From the NCBI RefSeq assembly GCF_000143535.2, contig NC_037321.1:1488001-1552000 (forward strand): a stretch of DNA of 64,000 bases. Direction: 5' to 3'. The notes below the pieces were generated by a model that did not search any database, was not told the DNA's origin, and saw only the letters and a list, made by a program, of their open reading frames with translations. A program made the translations under genes and the position numbers. The DNA comes from Botrytis cinerea B05.10. Taxonomy: Eukaryota; Ascomycota; Leotiomycetes; Helotiales; Sclerotiniaceae. Position 1 is the stretch's first letter. Every line of letters starts with the position of its first letter. Of this stretch, positions 23,001 to 33,935 are shown piece by piece.

Positions 23001-24258
23001 AAAGATTTACCTGATAACGACGAAATTAATCCCGGAACTCTAGCCTCTTACGTGGTCACTAAAATCTTTACCGCTCTTTCCACTATGTTTAAGGGAGCCC
23101 ACGACATTCAGTACTGGCTTGGAGATTGTGCGTCCCGAATCTCAAATAGTTTAACACCTGAACAAATTGAGAGGATAGTCGCACAAGCTTCAGAGCAAGA
23201 AGGACGTCCTTCTAAACGAGCTGCATTAGCTTTAGATGAAATTTCTCAATTTAAATCCAGTGTGATTTGGACAACGCCTTTGAACTTGCCAGTTGTCCAA
23301 CCTTACCGAACCCACAAATCACGGCTAGTACGCACAAACCTTCAACTTCTCAGCTTATCTGAACCACATCGATCGGACCCTGTCAGTAGTCGTAAACAAC
23401 TCCAAGCGTTTCCTCCGAATTTCATTCACTCTCTAGATGCAACGCACATGCTTCTTTCAGCAGTGAAATGTAATGAAGCAAAATTGGCGTTTGCAGCTGT
23501 TCATGATTCATTTTGGACACACGCTGCTGATATCGACACTATGAACACATTTTTAAGAGATGCCTTCATCGAAATTCATAGTGACGATGTTATTGGACGT
23601 TTGGCAGCAGAAATGACTACTCGGTACAAGGATTATATGCAACTTGTGAAAGTCAAGTCAGGAACTCTAGCATTCACTAAGATTTCTCAATATCGCAAAT
23701 CCCTCAAGTCAAGTGAGAGGGATAAGAACAGCGAATTATTGAGGGAGGTAAAGAGGCTGCGCCTTCTTAGGTCATCCAACCCAGAAGAAGTAGAAGAAGG
23801 GAAGAGCATGGTTACATCAGCCAGTATATACGAGGTTATGGCGGGTGAGGTTGAGTTGGATCCGGAATTAGATGTTAAAACCGTGGGTTTGGGAAACATG
23901 GTCAACTCAAGGTCAGCTAAAGAACACGATGCCGTATCTAGCTGGGATACCGGCGCTACGGACGAAGCCTTAGAGGAAGCTTTAGAAGATAACCCAAACA
24001 TTGAATTGGAGGCAGCGGAAGAGATTTCAGAAGAGGCAGAATTAGAAACCGCACCCAAAGATAAATTTGAGTCCTCAATGAAGCCGAAGTCTCGAACAAC
24101 TCAAACTTTCCAATTGGTTTGGCTTCCACTGAAGTTCGCCCCTATTCCTAAAAAGGTAAGCACACATTCTAAACCATAAAACTGGCTGAAGACTAATTTC
24201 AATGCAGGGAGCGTTCGATGTGACACGGCTTAAGCAAAGTCAATATTTCTTCTCTTAA
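20007..24258 (+). CDS. RPO41: Mitochondrial DNA-directed RNA polymerase (T7-like)
   Basis: Two exons, 20007-24155 and 24208-24258; the 52-nt intron ends CAATGCAG. Together they encode 1399 aa. Without the last exon the protein would end in unrelated residues; with it the end reads GAFDVTRLKQSQYFFS, the typical C-terminus of the family. The enzyme transcribes the mitochondrial genome. The N-terminus (MLVRAAGRKARGNPIVDRLKRQQ) is basic, as for mitochondrial import. Residues ~125-250 look like the PPR-containing region. The polymerase core carries motif A (HQDGTCNGLQHYAALGGD, Asp near 902), motif B (KQTVMTNVYGVTFIG) and motif C (HDSFWTHA, Asp near 1167). A long acidic insert (about 1230-1350) precedes the final strand. 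ATG at 20007 has AAAA upstream. It shares a divergent promoter with ATP25. Confidence 0.95.
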
Positions 24259-25025
24259 CGGAGATGACAATGGATTTGTTCCGTCTGGGATATGATTTCG
24301 GGTGCCGGCTGCATTCCGGTAAGGTGAGCTTTGAAGAGCAGGATACACATTTTGGATTGAATTCCTCGGCAAATACTTTTATTTTAGCATAGCGAGGGCG
24401 TTTACGTTACAAGGCGTTGAAAACTAATGGAATGGCTGGCAATGTATGATTAACGTGTAAGCTCAACGTTCTTCTTTCACATGAAGGAATTATATAGAAT
24501 GTGCAAAATCAGAAAACACATTACCCACAACTATGACGAAGATATCCTGTTGAAAGTTATAGTTTACGCTTGACAATTTGAGCCTCCAAATCCGGGGTTG
24601 AGCTTCCATCTAGTTATTTCATGAGTCCCTCGTATCAAATTGTATGACAACCGTGATGACAACCACTGAAGAGTGATCTTGGTAACACACAACACACAAC
24701 ACACTTGGATACGAGAATTGATTTGCGTAAGCAATGTCAATCTTTCATGACACAAATAACAAGATCGTACAAGCCTTTTCAGCTGACGATCTAGCTTGGT
24801 AAGACAAGCCTGATGCGTAGGTGTGTTTCCCCGTTGAGTTTGTGAATGTGATGATCCATTCCGCGAGGTAGCGAGGCATGATTCGTGGAAGGAACGAGAC
24901 TCAATGGCTGGCTGATGATATATATACGGCTCGTCTCCTCCGCAATATGGATTCTTCAAATCGATCAAGACAATAACTCTCAGATAACTTCTACGCGATA
25001 GACGTTCCAAAACAAGACTTTTATC
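24259..25025. other. Intergenic between RPO41 and the secreted-protein gene
   Basis: About 770 bp with no supported gene. It includes a short AACACAC repeat near 24688-24703. A minus-strand open frame across 24564-25190 is judged a shadow, because it also covers part of the plus-strand gene. Confidence 0.5.
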
Positions 25026-26016
25026 ATGTATCATCTTTACACTATCGGTTTCCTTTTGTTGACTGCAGTGTAAGTGCAATTTGAGCCTTTTCACATATTG
25101 AGAAATGTACAAATACTGACACCGATTCCAGACAAAGCGCCTACTGTATCCCCGAAGCCCTTCGCCATCGTTCTGAAACATGTGCGCCAAGCTTGATAAC
25201 TACTACCTACATTAGTACTATCTCGACGGTCAAGACAGTTCCGCATTCTTGCTATACTCGCTCGATTACCACTATTCAGAGCTCTTTCCGTACGCCATTG
25301 TTCTTCCTTTAAGTAATATCAGCTGACTGATATTACAATAGCTTGCTCAGGAACAAAAACCTTTAGCCCTGCTACATGTGGTCCCGTGCCATTGTGTATT
25401 CTTTTATCAACAACTACAATTACAGTGCCGCCCAGTGATAGTATGCTTAACCAGTTCATTAACTCCTTCTGATTCCTCGATTGTGTTCCCTGGTACAGGT
25501 TACACTTTTGTATTTCTTTCTATGCGGATCTTTTGCTTTTCTTTGCGGTCTCACCTATTCGCTCCACACTGCCATCATGTCCTTTATTGATGGGCAATAC
25601 TGACAATCCGTACAGAATGTTGTGTAGCAACTCCAACAGTAACAGTTCCAGGCGCATGTGCGAAATGCCAAACAGGTTGCGCCACAGATTTGACGACGGT
25701 CACTGTCACTGAAGGTGCAGCACCGCTATCCTACAATCCGGGCGGTCCTCAATTGCCTCCAACAAAAAGACAGGGAGGTCCAATCATTCCATGCACGTCT
25801 ACTCTAAGCCAGTTGAAACATTTTACCCATGGACCTACAAAAACACTCTTTCCATCTACAGTCACAGATACTAGCAGCGTAGATTGTGCAGGCTGTGGCG
25901 CTTTGAGTGTTCAGCCTATTGGAGGTGTCGGTCCTGCTGTGATTTTTACGACAACCGTAAAGGCAGATGTGCCAACTACTACTACGGCTTTCGTTTGCTC
26001 TACAACGCCGGCGTAG
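25026..26016 (+). CDS. Small secreted cysteine- and threonine-rich protein
   Basis: A four-exon model: 25026-25069, 25132-25289, 25342-25440 and 25616-26016. All introns are GT-AG (62, 52 and 175 nt) and phases match, giving 233 aa. The N-terminus MYHLYTIGFLLLTAVQSAYC is a clear signal peptide. The mature part has about 15 Cys, including CC and CAKC arrangements, and Thr/Ser-rich stretches such as ITTTYISTISTVKT, LLSTTTITV and DLTTVTVTE, a style seen in fungal cell-wall or extracellular proteins. There is no hydrophobic tail for a GPI anchor. I do not recognise a domain. The first exon is only 44 nt and ends inside the signal peptide. The start of exon 4 is the least certain boundary, because intron 3 is long and holds another possible acceptor near 25498. 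Confidence 0.65.
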
Positions 26017-26670
26017 GTTTGGTGGGAATTTGGAATAGGGGGGGGGGGGGCTTTCTTGGAAATCTTTGTTTGATGCTTGAACTTAAGCTCATTGCTACAC
26101 TCGCTTTGCAGACAAACAGACAGGGAAAGATTGATCATAAAATTTGCAATAGAGTCAAACTCACGATTACATACCGCTCCTTTTACAATACAAGCTTCAG
26201 CCTTTTTGACTTGGCAATGCAATATGACATGATACGTGAGCTTACTGGAATGTGAAACGCTTCTGCCTGGGTTGCGATTCCAATAAACTGTTCCTGGGGA
26301 AATTCCTAAGCTGGAATTCTATGGCTGATATCCTCGTAGTCATCATCGGCGTTGGCTTTTGATCATCACATCACCGTATCGTATAAGAAAAATGCATGAC
26401 TGCGAAAGACGAAGATCGTTTCCGTGACCGTAGAAGATGAGAACATTAGTGAACGTCTAAACATTTCATCCGTAGGTCACTCCTATAAAACACAAAGTCG
26501 ATGAAGCTGAAGGACCGACGTCGAAAATCAATCACGTGAGGACCGTAGTAGATATCTCGCGCTAGTGATTGGCAAGGTCCCAAGATTTATTTCTCGCGAC
26601 TCAAGCTTCCAGGCGCATCAACATAAAGCAGAGGCCAGGCAAGACAAAATCAACAACTTCAAACGCCAAA
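26017..26670. other. Intergenic, CDC5 promoter
   Basis: A run of 13 G lies at 26038-26050, just after the preceding stop. CACGTG in AATCACGTGAGG is at 26533-26538, 138 bp before the CDC5 ATG. No gene is seen. An open frame extends upstream of the CDC5 ATG to 26569, but it has no ATG. Confidence 0.5.
26533..26538. promoter_or_regulatory. CACGTG element upstream of CDC5
   Basis: TCACGTGA is an 8-bp palindrome 138 bp before the CDC5 start codon, a plausible position for a bHLH-type activator site. Function is inferred from position only. Confidence 0.35.
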
Positions 26671-29076
26671 ATGCCAGTTGTCAAAGGTGGAGTTTGGACT
26701 AATATCGAAGATGAAATTCTAAAAGCAAGTGTTTCGAAATATGGATTGAACCAATGGGCTCGAGTTTCCTCACTTCTAGCAAGAAAAACACCAAAACAAT
26801 GTAAAGCGAGGTGGAGCGAATGGTTAGATCCAGGCATTCGCAAAATAGAATGGAGCAAGGAAGAGGATGAAAAATTGTTGCACTTGGCGAAGTTGATGCC
26901 AACGCAATGGCGAACTATTGCTCCTATTGTCGGACGAACCGCGACCCAATGCCTCGAAAGGTACCAGAAATTACTCGATGAAGCAGAACAGAAAGAGGCT
27001 GGAGAGTTCGGACTCGGTGGACCTGATGGCGGAGAAAACAAAGCACCATCTGCGGATGATGTACGCAGATTGCGACCTGGGGAAGTCGATCCAGATCCAG
27101 AATCGAAACCTGCGAGACCAGATACCGTTGATTTAGATGAGGATGAAAAAGAAATGCTGAGTGAAGCTCGTGCCCGTTTAGCGAATACACAGGGTAAGAA
27201 GGCGAAGAGGAAGGCTCGCGAACGTCAATTGGAAGAGACGAGGAGGTTGGCCGTTTTGCAGAAGCGCAGAGAGCTTAAAAATGCTGGCATTAATATCAAA
27301 GTGGTCAATCGGAAGAAGGGGATGATGGATTACAATGCCGATATACCTTTTGAAAAAGCCCCCGCTCCTGGATTTTACGATACTGGTGATGAATCTATCC
27401 AAAACGAAAAGCAAAGAGCAGCTTTCGATCCACGAAAACAGCAACTTGCAATTAAGCGCAAAGGAGAACAAGATGATAACCAGGATCCAAAACGACAAAA
27501 GAATGATAAAAACGCTCCATCAGCATCCTATCAAGCGGCCATGAAAGCTGGACAGATGCAGAAAATTCGAGAAGCAGAACAGAGTAGTAAGAGACGGGCG
27601 TTGGTCCTACCAGCACCCCAGGTTGGTGAGGGGGAACTGGAGGAAATTGTAAAGATGGGTATGATAGGGGAGAGGGCGAACATAATTGCAAGGTCGAGCG
27701 AGAATGATGCAACAAGAGGACTTGTGAATACGTATTCGACTATCAACAGTGGAGCACCAATTCGAACACCGCGAGCCCCGGCACAAGAGGACCATATTGC
27801 CAATGAAATACGAAATATCAGAGCTCTAACCGAGACGCAATCATCACTTTTAGGAGGAGAAAATACACCTTTGCACGAAGGATCTGGTAGCACAGGGTTT
27901 GATGGCGTTACTCCTCGAAGACATCAAATGGAAACACCTAATCCTATGGCAACCCCTTTTCGTGCAAATGGAATCGGTGCAACTCCTGCAAGAAATGGTG
28001 TAGGAGCTACACCAATGCGAACTCCTCGAGATAGTTTTGCACTGAATGCAGATGGTGAGATGGAGTTGGTTGGGAGAACACCTCAAGATCTAAAAATCAG
28101 AGACATGACCCTTAAAAATTCATTGAAAGCTGGTCTTGCATCTTTACCAAAGCCAAAGGATACCGAGTGGGAGTTAGAATTACCGGAAGAGCAGCAAGAA
28201 AATTTTGGTGTTCAAGAATTATCCGAGGAAGACGCAGAGCTCAGGGACAGAAGGAACCAACAAATCCGAGAAGCTCGAGAACAACTAGAATTCAAAAGAA
28301 GAACACAAGTTTTACAAAGAGGGTTGCCTCGGCCATCAGTCATCGATATCAACGCATTAATGAAAACTGTGGAGAATATCGAAGATACAATCGAAGGTTC
28401 TATTGAAAGAGAAGCAGCTTTATTGATTGCAAATGATGCACTCCAGTACCCAACGCCTGGAGCCAAAGTCAGAGGCACCTCGAAAGCCATTGATGTGTTT
28501 GAGGATGATGATCTTTCGCAAGCACGATTACAGTTGTTGATGGAAGTTCCTAAGGACTTGGTAGAGCAAGGATCGGATGCTTTCAGAGCGGCATGGGACG
28601 AAGCCCATAAATCATCGTTATTGCCTGGATTAAGCGGATACGATTCTGATGATGAGATTGATGAGCACCAGATGCTTCTAGATGCTTTTGACGTAAGCCC
28701 TGAATTCCTACCAGTTTTGTCGCTTCAATCACTAACAATTTACCAGAATGTTCAAGAATCCATCGTCGCTGCTGCTGAGAAGGGCAACAAATCCGAAAAG
28801 AAACTCGCTCTCCATCTTGGCGGTTACCAACAAAGAGCTAAAACTTTACGTCAAAAAATTGGCGAGGCAGCTGACGCTTTGTCTAAAGCTAGTTATTCCT
28901 TAGATGCGTTCAAAACGTTACAGATCTCAGAAGACGTAGCCATCTCGAGGAGATTAGAAGACTTGAGGGAGAGAGTGGGCTTTGTTTCCAAGCGTGAGAG
29001 AGAAGCTCAAGAACTATATAGAGAGAGAAAAGAGGAGTTGACGAATTTGACGGATGGTGTGAATGGTTTTCATTGA
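26671..29076 (+). CDS. cef1: Pre-mRNA-splicing factor CDC5/CEF1
   Basis: The start ATG at 26671 gives [20 protein letters not shown], the conserved N-terminus of the family. Two Myb/SANT repeats cover residues ~5-105, with Trp-rich motifs [20 protein letters not shown] and [29 protein letters not shown]. They are followed by a basic region ([28 protein letters not shown]) and a Thr-Pro rich middle with several TPRR/TPNP/ATP motifs, likely phosphorylation sites. The C-terminal helical part binds other Prp19-complex members. The protein is a core subunit of the Prp19/NineTeen complex in the nucleus. A 54-nt stretch at 28693-28746 has GTAAGC, CACTAAC and TACCAG and interrupts the conserved DAFD-NVQES join, so it is taken as an intron. 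It has no stop and keeps frame, so its retention would go unnoticed. Spliced length is 783 aa. Confidence 0.93.
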   Translation: MPVVKGGVWTNIEDEILKASVSKYGLNQWARVSSLLARKTPKQCKARWSEWLDPGIRKIEWSKEEDEKLLHLAKLMPTQWRTIAPIVGRTATQCLERYQKLLDEAEQKEAGEFGLGGPDGGENKAPSADDVRRLRPGEVDPDPESKPARPDTVDLDEDEKEMLSEARARLANTQGKKAKRKARERQLEETRRLAVLQKRRELKNAGINIKVVNRKKGMMDYNADIPFEKAPAPGFYDTGDESIQNEKQRAAFDPRKQQLAIKRKGEQDDNQDPKRQKNDKNAPSASYQAAMKAGQMQKIREAEQSSKRRALVLPAPQVGEGELEEIVKMGMIGERANIIARSSENDATRGLVNTYSTINSGAPIRTPRAPAQEDHIANEIRNIRALTETQSSLLGGENTPLHEGSGSTGFDGVTPRRHQMETPNPMATPFRANGIGATPARNGVGATPMRTPRDSFALNADGEMELVGRTPQDLKIRDMTLKNSLKAGLASLPKPKDTEWELELPEEQQENFGVQELSEEDAELRDRRNQQIREAREQLEFKRRTQVLQRGLPRPSVIDINALMKTVENIEDTIEGSIEREAALLIANDALQYPTPGAKVRGTSKAIDVFEDDDLSQARLQLLMEVPKDLVEQGSDAFRAAWDEAHKSSLLPGLSGYDSDDEIDEHQMLLDAFDVSPEFLPVLSLQSLTIYQNVQESIVAAAEKGNKSEKKLALHLGGYQQRAKTLRQKIGEAADALSKASYSLDAFKTLQISEDVAISRRLEDLRERVGFVSKREREAQELYRERKEELTNLTDGVNGFH

Positions 29077-29563
29077 GGATGAGAACGGAAATGAGAAATT
29101 TGTAATATATGGAGACATTGTCTTCAATGAATGGCGTGGCGTGGACATGAATAATTTATTTTGAGGCTTAGCGGAACTTGAAGCCGGGTAAAAATGCAAT
29201 GTATGATATCCCCATTTGAGATTAATTCTTTCAAATCTGTGCAAAACCCTCAGTAGGTAAGTGATGTGAATTGCTTAAGCTGTCTATCTATATGATGTAT
29301 CCGTCTGCCCGTCTACCTATCTATCACAAATGTTGGCCGTTCATCTCGTATCTCATGTTCAGTCCTCGGCTCTGTGGACCCCCTTTCTGTCTTCGTACCA
29401 ATGCAAATGCAAATGCCCATACTGATGCTCGCTACTCTATTTCCCAAATAAAACGAAACAAAATAAAGTAAAACTGATGCAATCGATCAACGCAAATACC
29501 GCCCGCAGCTTCATCCCAACCTCAAACCCCCACTCCGATCCCTATAATCCAAAGACGCGTACC
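29077..29563. other. Convergent intergenic region
   Basis: It separates the 3' ends of CDC5 and the hexokinase-like gene. A short AATGCA repeat lies near 29400-29416. Nothing else is evident. Confidence 0.5.
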
Positions 29564-31276
29564 TCAACCCGCCAAATCAGCAGCCGATTCCTCGACCAAA
29601 ACTTGATTTTCTTCCATACACTCCACCGTTCCGGCCAGAATGCCCGCTCCGATAATACTTCCATACATACACGCTTCTAGCACGATTCTCTTGCCGCCTC
29701 CGTCGGAGCCGAATTCCTTGCGCATGATGTCGTCGAGATACGTTTGGCAATCTGCGAGATAGTCTTGGAAGTGGGAGATGCAGGAGCCGGTGTAGCCTAC
29801 GAGGAGTTCTGTTGTATTTTCTGAGGCGTGGATGGGATTCGCTTGGTTTGGATTTGTTGTTTCTGGAGCGTTTTGGGGAGATGGGGGGAAGCGAAGTTCG
29901 TCGGCTGCAGCGAGAAGACCGATGATAGCAGCAGCTACCATGCCTGCTGCGCGCTTCTCGATTTTCTTGGCTACGTTTACAACTACGTTTGCTAATTCCG
30001 GAGTCCAGGTTCTGCGTTTCTCGCTAGTTGGATCCACGGGAAATGGCATGGCGAGATCGAGTGACTGGCATAGTTGATCTTCCCTTCCTACTTTAGCTAG
30101 GATACTTGCATCGAGAGCGTTTCGTCTGTGGAGAACTGTTGGAAGGGCTTCTAATGGTAGATGCAGTTGGGTCGTGAAATAGTCGAGGATGATGAGACGG
30201 CCCAGTTCGCCGAGGTATTTGCCACCGGTCATGTATTCGAAGGGCATGAAACCTGGAGTCTCGCTTTCGGCGTCGAGAATCTTGTCCCATTTCGTGATGA
30301 AGTTCAGGGTGTGAAGAGGAGGAGCTGTACCATTGATGGACCATTCGGTGTTGATTATGACTTTGGGGTCTTTCTGTTTATGCTCGATGGTGTTTAAGGT
30401 AAGGGATGGATATTTTGTGACATGAAGTTTGGATATTGAAAGTGGAATAGTGGCATTACAACCGGTGCCAACAATGAGACCCATGGCCACCTTCTGATAC
30501 GGGGTACGTTGCTGTCGGTGGAAGGATACCAGGCTTGCAACGGCGTCGTTTACTATGGCAGTTATTTTGATGCGGGGAAGATGGGGCAAGGTTGCAGTTG
30601 ATATTTTGTAGCCTTTGAGAAGCTGCTCGCCAAGGTTGAGATTTGAAGTCATCGCAAATCCTTTGCCCATAGACATTAAAATTGCGTCTGATAATTTATT
30701 TTGGCTGTCCATATGTTAGTGGCCACTCTTCTGATAATGACATAAAGGGTATCAAACATCATTGGGAAACTCATTGTTACGCCCATTGGCAACTCAGAAG
30801 GCAGCTGTAAGCCCCATTCGTCAACTCCATCCCGAACAACTTCCGCAATACACTTTCCAATCCACACGAACAGTTCGTCTGCATTGTTGTATTTGTGATC
30901 TTCACCAATTTGCCATGACTTCTCAAGTAACCTATCAATTTTACCTGGTAATGCTAAACCATTTTGAATAGAAGGGCCAAGTAACTTTATGAACCCAACT
31001 CTCAGATTTGATCCGCCGCTATTGTAGGTCAGATACAAATCATCTTACAGTCTGGTACAAGGGAACTCACATATCGATTGCTAAATATCTCCCCTTTCCC
31101 TCAAGATCTGGTCTCAGCACCTCTTCAGAAATGGGTGTTGGTAAAAACTGATTGGTAGATTCCTTTGCCAACGTCTTGAACGTCTCACAGAGACTCCTGG
31201 CTAATGCATGAATCTTATTAATATCCACGTCGAGAGGTGCAAGGACCTGGTCAAGAACGGTTGAATTTAAAGTCAT
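29564..31276 (-). CDS. Hexokinase-family protein, possibly atypical/regulatory
   Basis: Three exons (31071-31276, 30758-31018 and 29564-30704) with introns of 52 and 53 nt give 535 aa. Hexokinase landmarks are present: the phosphate-1 loop DIGGSNLRV (~66-74), PMGVTMSFPM, MGKGF (Lys ~170, sugar site), IVNDAVASLV with the catalytic-position Asp ~209, GLIVGTGCN, NTEWS and the Glu in FEYMTGGKYLGELGRL. The family phosphorylates hexoses in glycolysis. Differences from ordinary fungal hexokinases include NDA instead of NDT and an N-T-E-W-S sugar segment. Some ascomycete paralogues (for example the A. nidulans HxkC/XprF type) act in regulation rather than glycolysis, and this may be one. ATG at 31276 is chosen because it fits the family start. 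A further in-frame open stretch upstream is Ser/His-rich and unlike the family. The donor of intron 2 (GTTTGA) is weak but is the one that keeps frame. Confidence 0.85.
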
Positions 31277-31919
31277 AATTTCGATAAGCGAGCTAGCTGA
31301 CTGTAGCTGAGTGAGATGGATGATCGAGTGGTGAGAGGCTTGTTTTGAGAAACGTGTTTGTATGGTGTGTGAATCTCCGACTTTGAGATGTTTATCAATA
31401 TTCAAATCAAATTGTAAGGAAAGTTTAGATAGATGAGGTTGACTTGTATGCTTTGTCTCGCTAGTGCACATTCAGGGAGAGTGAATGAGATGTACCGCCA
31501 TGCGTATGGTACAGTGAATGATATAATTTTTTTGTGATGTTAGTGATTCAAAATGTTATGATAGGTGGATTATATTACACATGGATCCATCTGGGCAAAG
31601 AGGAGAGATCCGAAAAGATAGTCTGTATGGATATCATGACAAAAGTCTAGGTAAGCACATGAAGGAGAAAGGAGAAGATTCAAAGCATGTACCCGATGAG
31701 TACTAACTCCTTTCATGAGTGCCCGCTTAGGTCAGCCGATCAGATATGGTGACTCTGTATTTAGCCGCAGATATACCGACCTCGGGAATCTTCAGCTGGA
31801 TAAAGCTCCAACTGGCGCTCCCTTAATCTTCAAGCTTCATTATCTTATCAGTACTTTATGGATCCATCAATATGAAGGACTCCCTACCCACGATCAATAC
31901 CGATTTCGCATACCATAGT
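31277..31919. promoter_or_regulatory. Divergent promoter region (hexokinase-like / GILT)
   Basis: A 643-bp gap between two genes reading away from each other. It has no gene of its own and no element that I can name with confidence. Confidence 0.45.
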
Positions 31920-32933
31920 ATGGACAACGAGAAAACAGAAAGAATGTTGACCGGACCGCCTGCACGAAGAGCTAGACCTCTAGCTTTTGGAGCTCTAACG
32001 GTTGCTCTGTTATATTTCTTCTGGACTACAAATGTCCATCAATTACTCATGGGTTGCGGCATGCAGCCGCAGCCTGTCGGATTAAACAATGCAAAAGACG
32101 TTGCATCTGTATCTGATCATAAGCCTATACCGTTGGAAGCGCATATCATGTCTAAATGTAAGTTTAATCAGTTCACAATGCATTTCGCTTGTATTGCTCT
32201 AGAGTATTTCTTTGACAGGCAGCTACTAACTTCTTAATACAGGTCCCGATGCGCAGGTTAGTCGAGCTGTTATTAGATTTGCGGGACATTGTTAATTTAC
32301 TTGTAGGATTGTTTGAAAATGATGGTATTACCAGCTATGCAGAGAGTATATGATAAAGTAAACTTCACACTCTCATTTATTGGCGCGTAAGTACCGACGC
32401 TCCCAAGAATCACCGGAAGAATCTAACGGCAGTTTTTTTCACAGACCTACAGACAACGATGGAGTTGCCTGTAAACATGGCCCGCAAGAATGCATGGGTA
32501 ATATTCTCGAGCTATGTTCTGCGACGCTATATCCCGACCCAAAAATCTACCTTGGATTTACGATGTGTTTAACTAGAGACTATAAGGACATACCAGATAG
32601 AAGTCTTGTGGAGGATTGCGCATTAGAGCATGGAATGGATTTCGAAAAACTCAATGCGTGTACTGTGCAAGATGATGGAGGGTATGGAATGGGGATGTTA
32701 AGGGATAGTGTCAGAAGGAGTACTGAGGTATGTGTGGAGATAAATTGCCTGTTTATCCTTAAAAGCTTCCATGCTAACCAAAACCGTAGGCTGGTGTTAT
32801 AAAATCTTGCACTGTCAGACTCAACGAAGAAATATTTTGTATACGTGATGGCAGGAAGTGGACGGATTGCCCAGGAGGGTCGGAAGTCAACGATCTTATT
32901 CTTGCCGTAGACAAGCTGTACCACCAGTCTTGA
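31920..32933 (+). CDS. GILT-family thiol reductase-like membrane protein, five exons
   Basis: Exons 31920-32157, 32244-32257, 32307-32386, 32445-32727 and 32790-32933 encode 252 aa. After a short basic tail, residues ~17-35 (PLAFGALTVALLYFFW) form a single membrane span, suggesting a type II or signal-anchored protein. The GILT core follows: LEAHIMSKCPDAQDCLKMMV, the signature-like CKHGPQEC, NILELCSA, and a Cys-rich C-terminal part. The family reduces disulfides in acidic compartments such as the vacuole/lysosome. The usual CXXC is replaced by C-P-D-A-Q-D-C, so classical reductase activity is uncertain. The 14-nt exon 2 encodes part of this motif. An alternative ATG 16 codons upstream (31872) is in frame; 31920 is preferred for its better context. 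Its last 38 bases overlap the end of the DcpS gene on the other strand. Confidence 0.85.
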
Positions 32934-33935
32934 TAGGTTCGAATATATCCGTCCATAACTCACTCGCCTCTCCAACTGTGTAGCTCAAAGACATCTTATC
33001 CATCCCGGTTTCTTCGTTGCCCTCCATAATTTCTAACTGTTCGATTATACTCTCCAGTCCGATCGCCTTTCCGGTTGCTTGTGTTGCGCCCGCCTCCAAT
33101 GCGACATGTACAATATGCACATGAAAATGGTAGTAGGTCGGCTGATAATGAACATACAATTTCAACTGATCCTCTTCCAGTCCTTTGTATGAGTTTACCG
33201 TAGCCTCCACAAACTTTTGTCTCATATGTCTCAGCCATTGTACATGTTTCTTCTTCAGATCCCTCAAACTCCATATATCTCTCCTCTCCACTAATCCTAA
33301 TAAATGGAGCCCTTCCATCGTCTTTCGATCCCAATTCAAATCTGGCAATAACAAGAACCCTTCGTCTCCATCTCGGCCCTGTGGTGTTCTATAAATGACA
33401 TCTTCCACCTCAGTCTTCCCATCTATTATGTTGTATACCCAATTTAATCTGCCTCCATCTCTTTTCGCTTGCATGTATGGGCGTATCTTCTCGCTGTAGA
33501 TTTGGGGTGTTTCTGTGATCATACGAAGTCCTTGCTTGCTGTATTTCTTAGTGTGCTGTTCTGAGCATGGATAGATAAGATTAATCTTTAGATCGGTAGG
33601 TTCGGTCGTTTGCGAAGGACCAGCATTGGCCAAATACCAAAAGTAAACGTCATTTGCGCCGAGATTCTCAAGGGATTGGAGAGTGGTCGGGAGGGAAGAT
33701 AGGTAATCTGAGGAGGTAGGAAATGGAGCGCGCTCGAGAATCAAGAGACATGGCTTGGAATTGATTTGACCGCAGAGAACAGAACGTCGTCCTGCTTGAT
33801 CTTTGTAGGAAGACTAGTCAGATGTGGTGTATTTGACGGAGATGGATTGTTATATCAAAAGTTACCTTGGTTTAGCAGACGATCAAATTTAAAATCTCGA
33901 ATGAGAGACGTTGGGGCGGGAGCTTCTTCTGTCAT
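32896..33935 (-). CDS. dcs1: Scavenger mRNA-decapping enzyme DcpS (m7GpppX diphosphatase)
   Basis: Two exons, 33866-33935 and 32896-33800, with a 65-nt intron (GTAACT...CTACAAAG), give 324 aa, close to human DcpS (337). The joined N-terminus reads FKFDRLLNQDQAGRRSVLCG, matching the family's swapped-dimer domain. The C-terminal HIT domain carries HFHVHIVHV, the histidine triad whose central His is the nucleophile. The enzyme hydrolyses the m7G cap left after 3'-to-5' mRNA decay, in cytosol and nucleus. An earlier TAG acceptor in the intron would shift the frame, so the AAAG acceptor at 33801 is used. The gene converges on the GILT gene and the two coding ends overlap (32896-32933). A CACGTG lies 157 bp before its ATG. 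Confidence 0.93.

Noticed and set aside
24564..25190. A 208-codon minus-strand open frame.
   Set aside because: It overlaps exons 1 and 2 of the plus-strand secreted-protein gene antisense, and its composition shows no protein family pattern.
31277..31471. Upstream extension of the hexokinase-like protein to an ATG at 31471.
   Set aside because: The frame is open, but the added 65 residues are unlike the family; ATG 31276 fits the known start region better.
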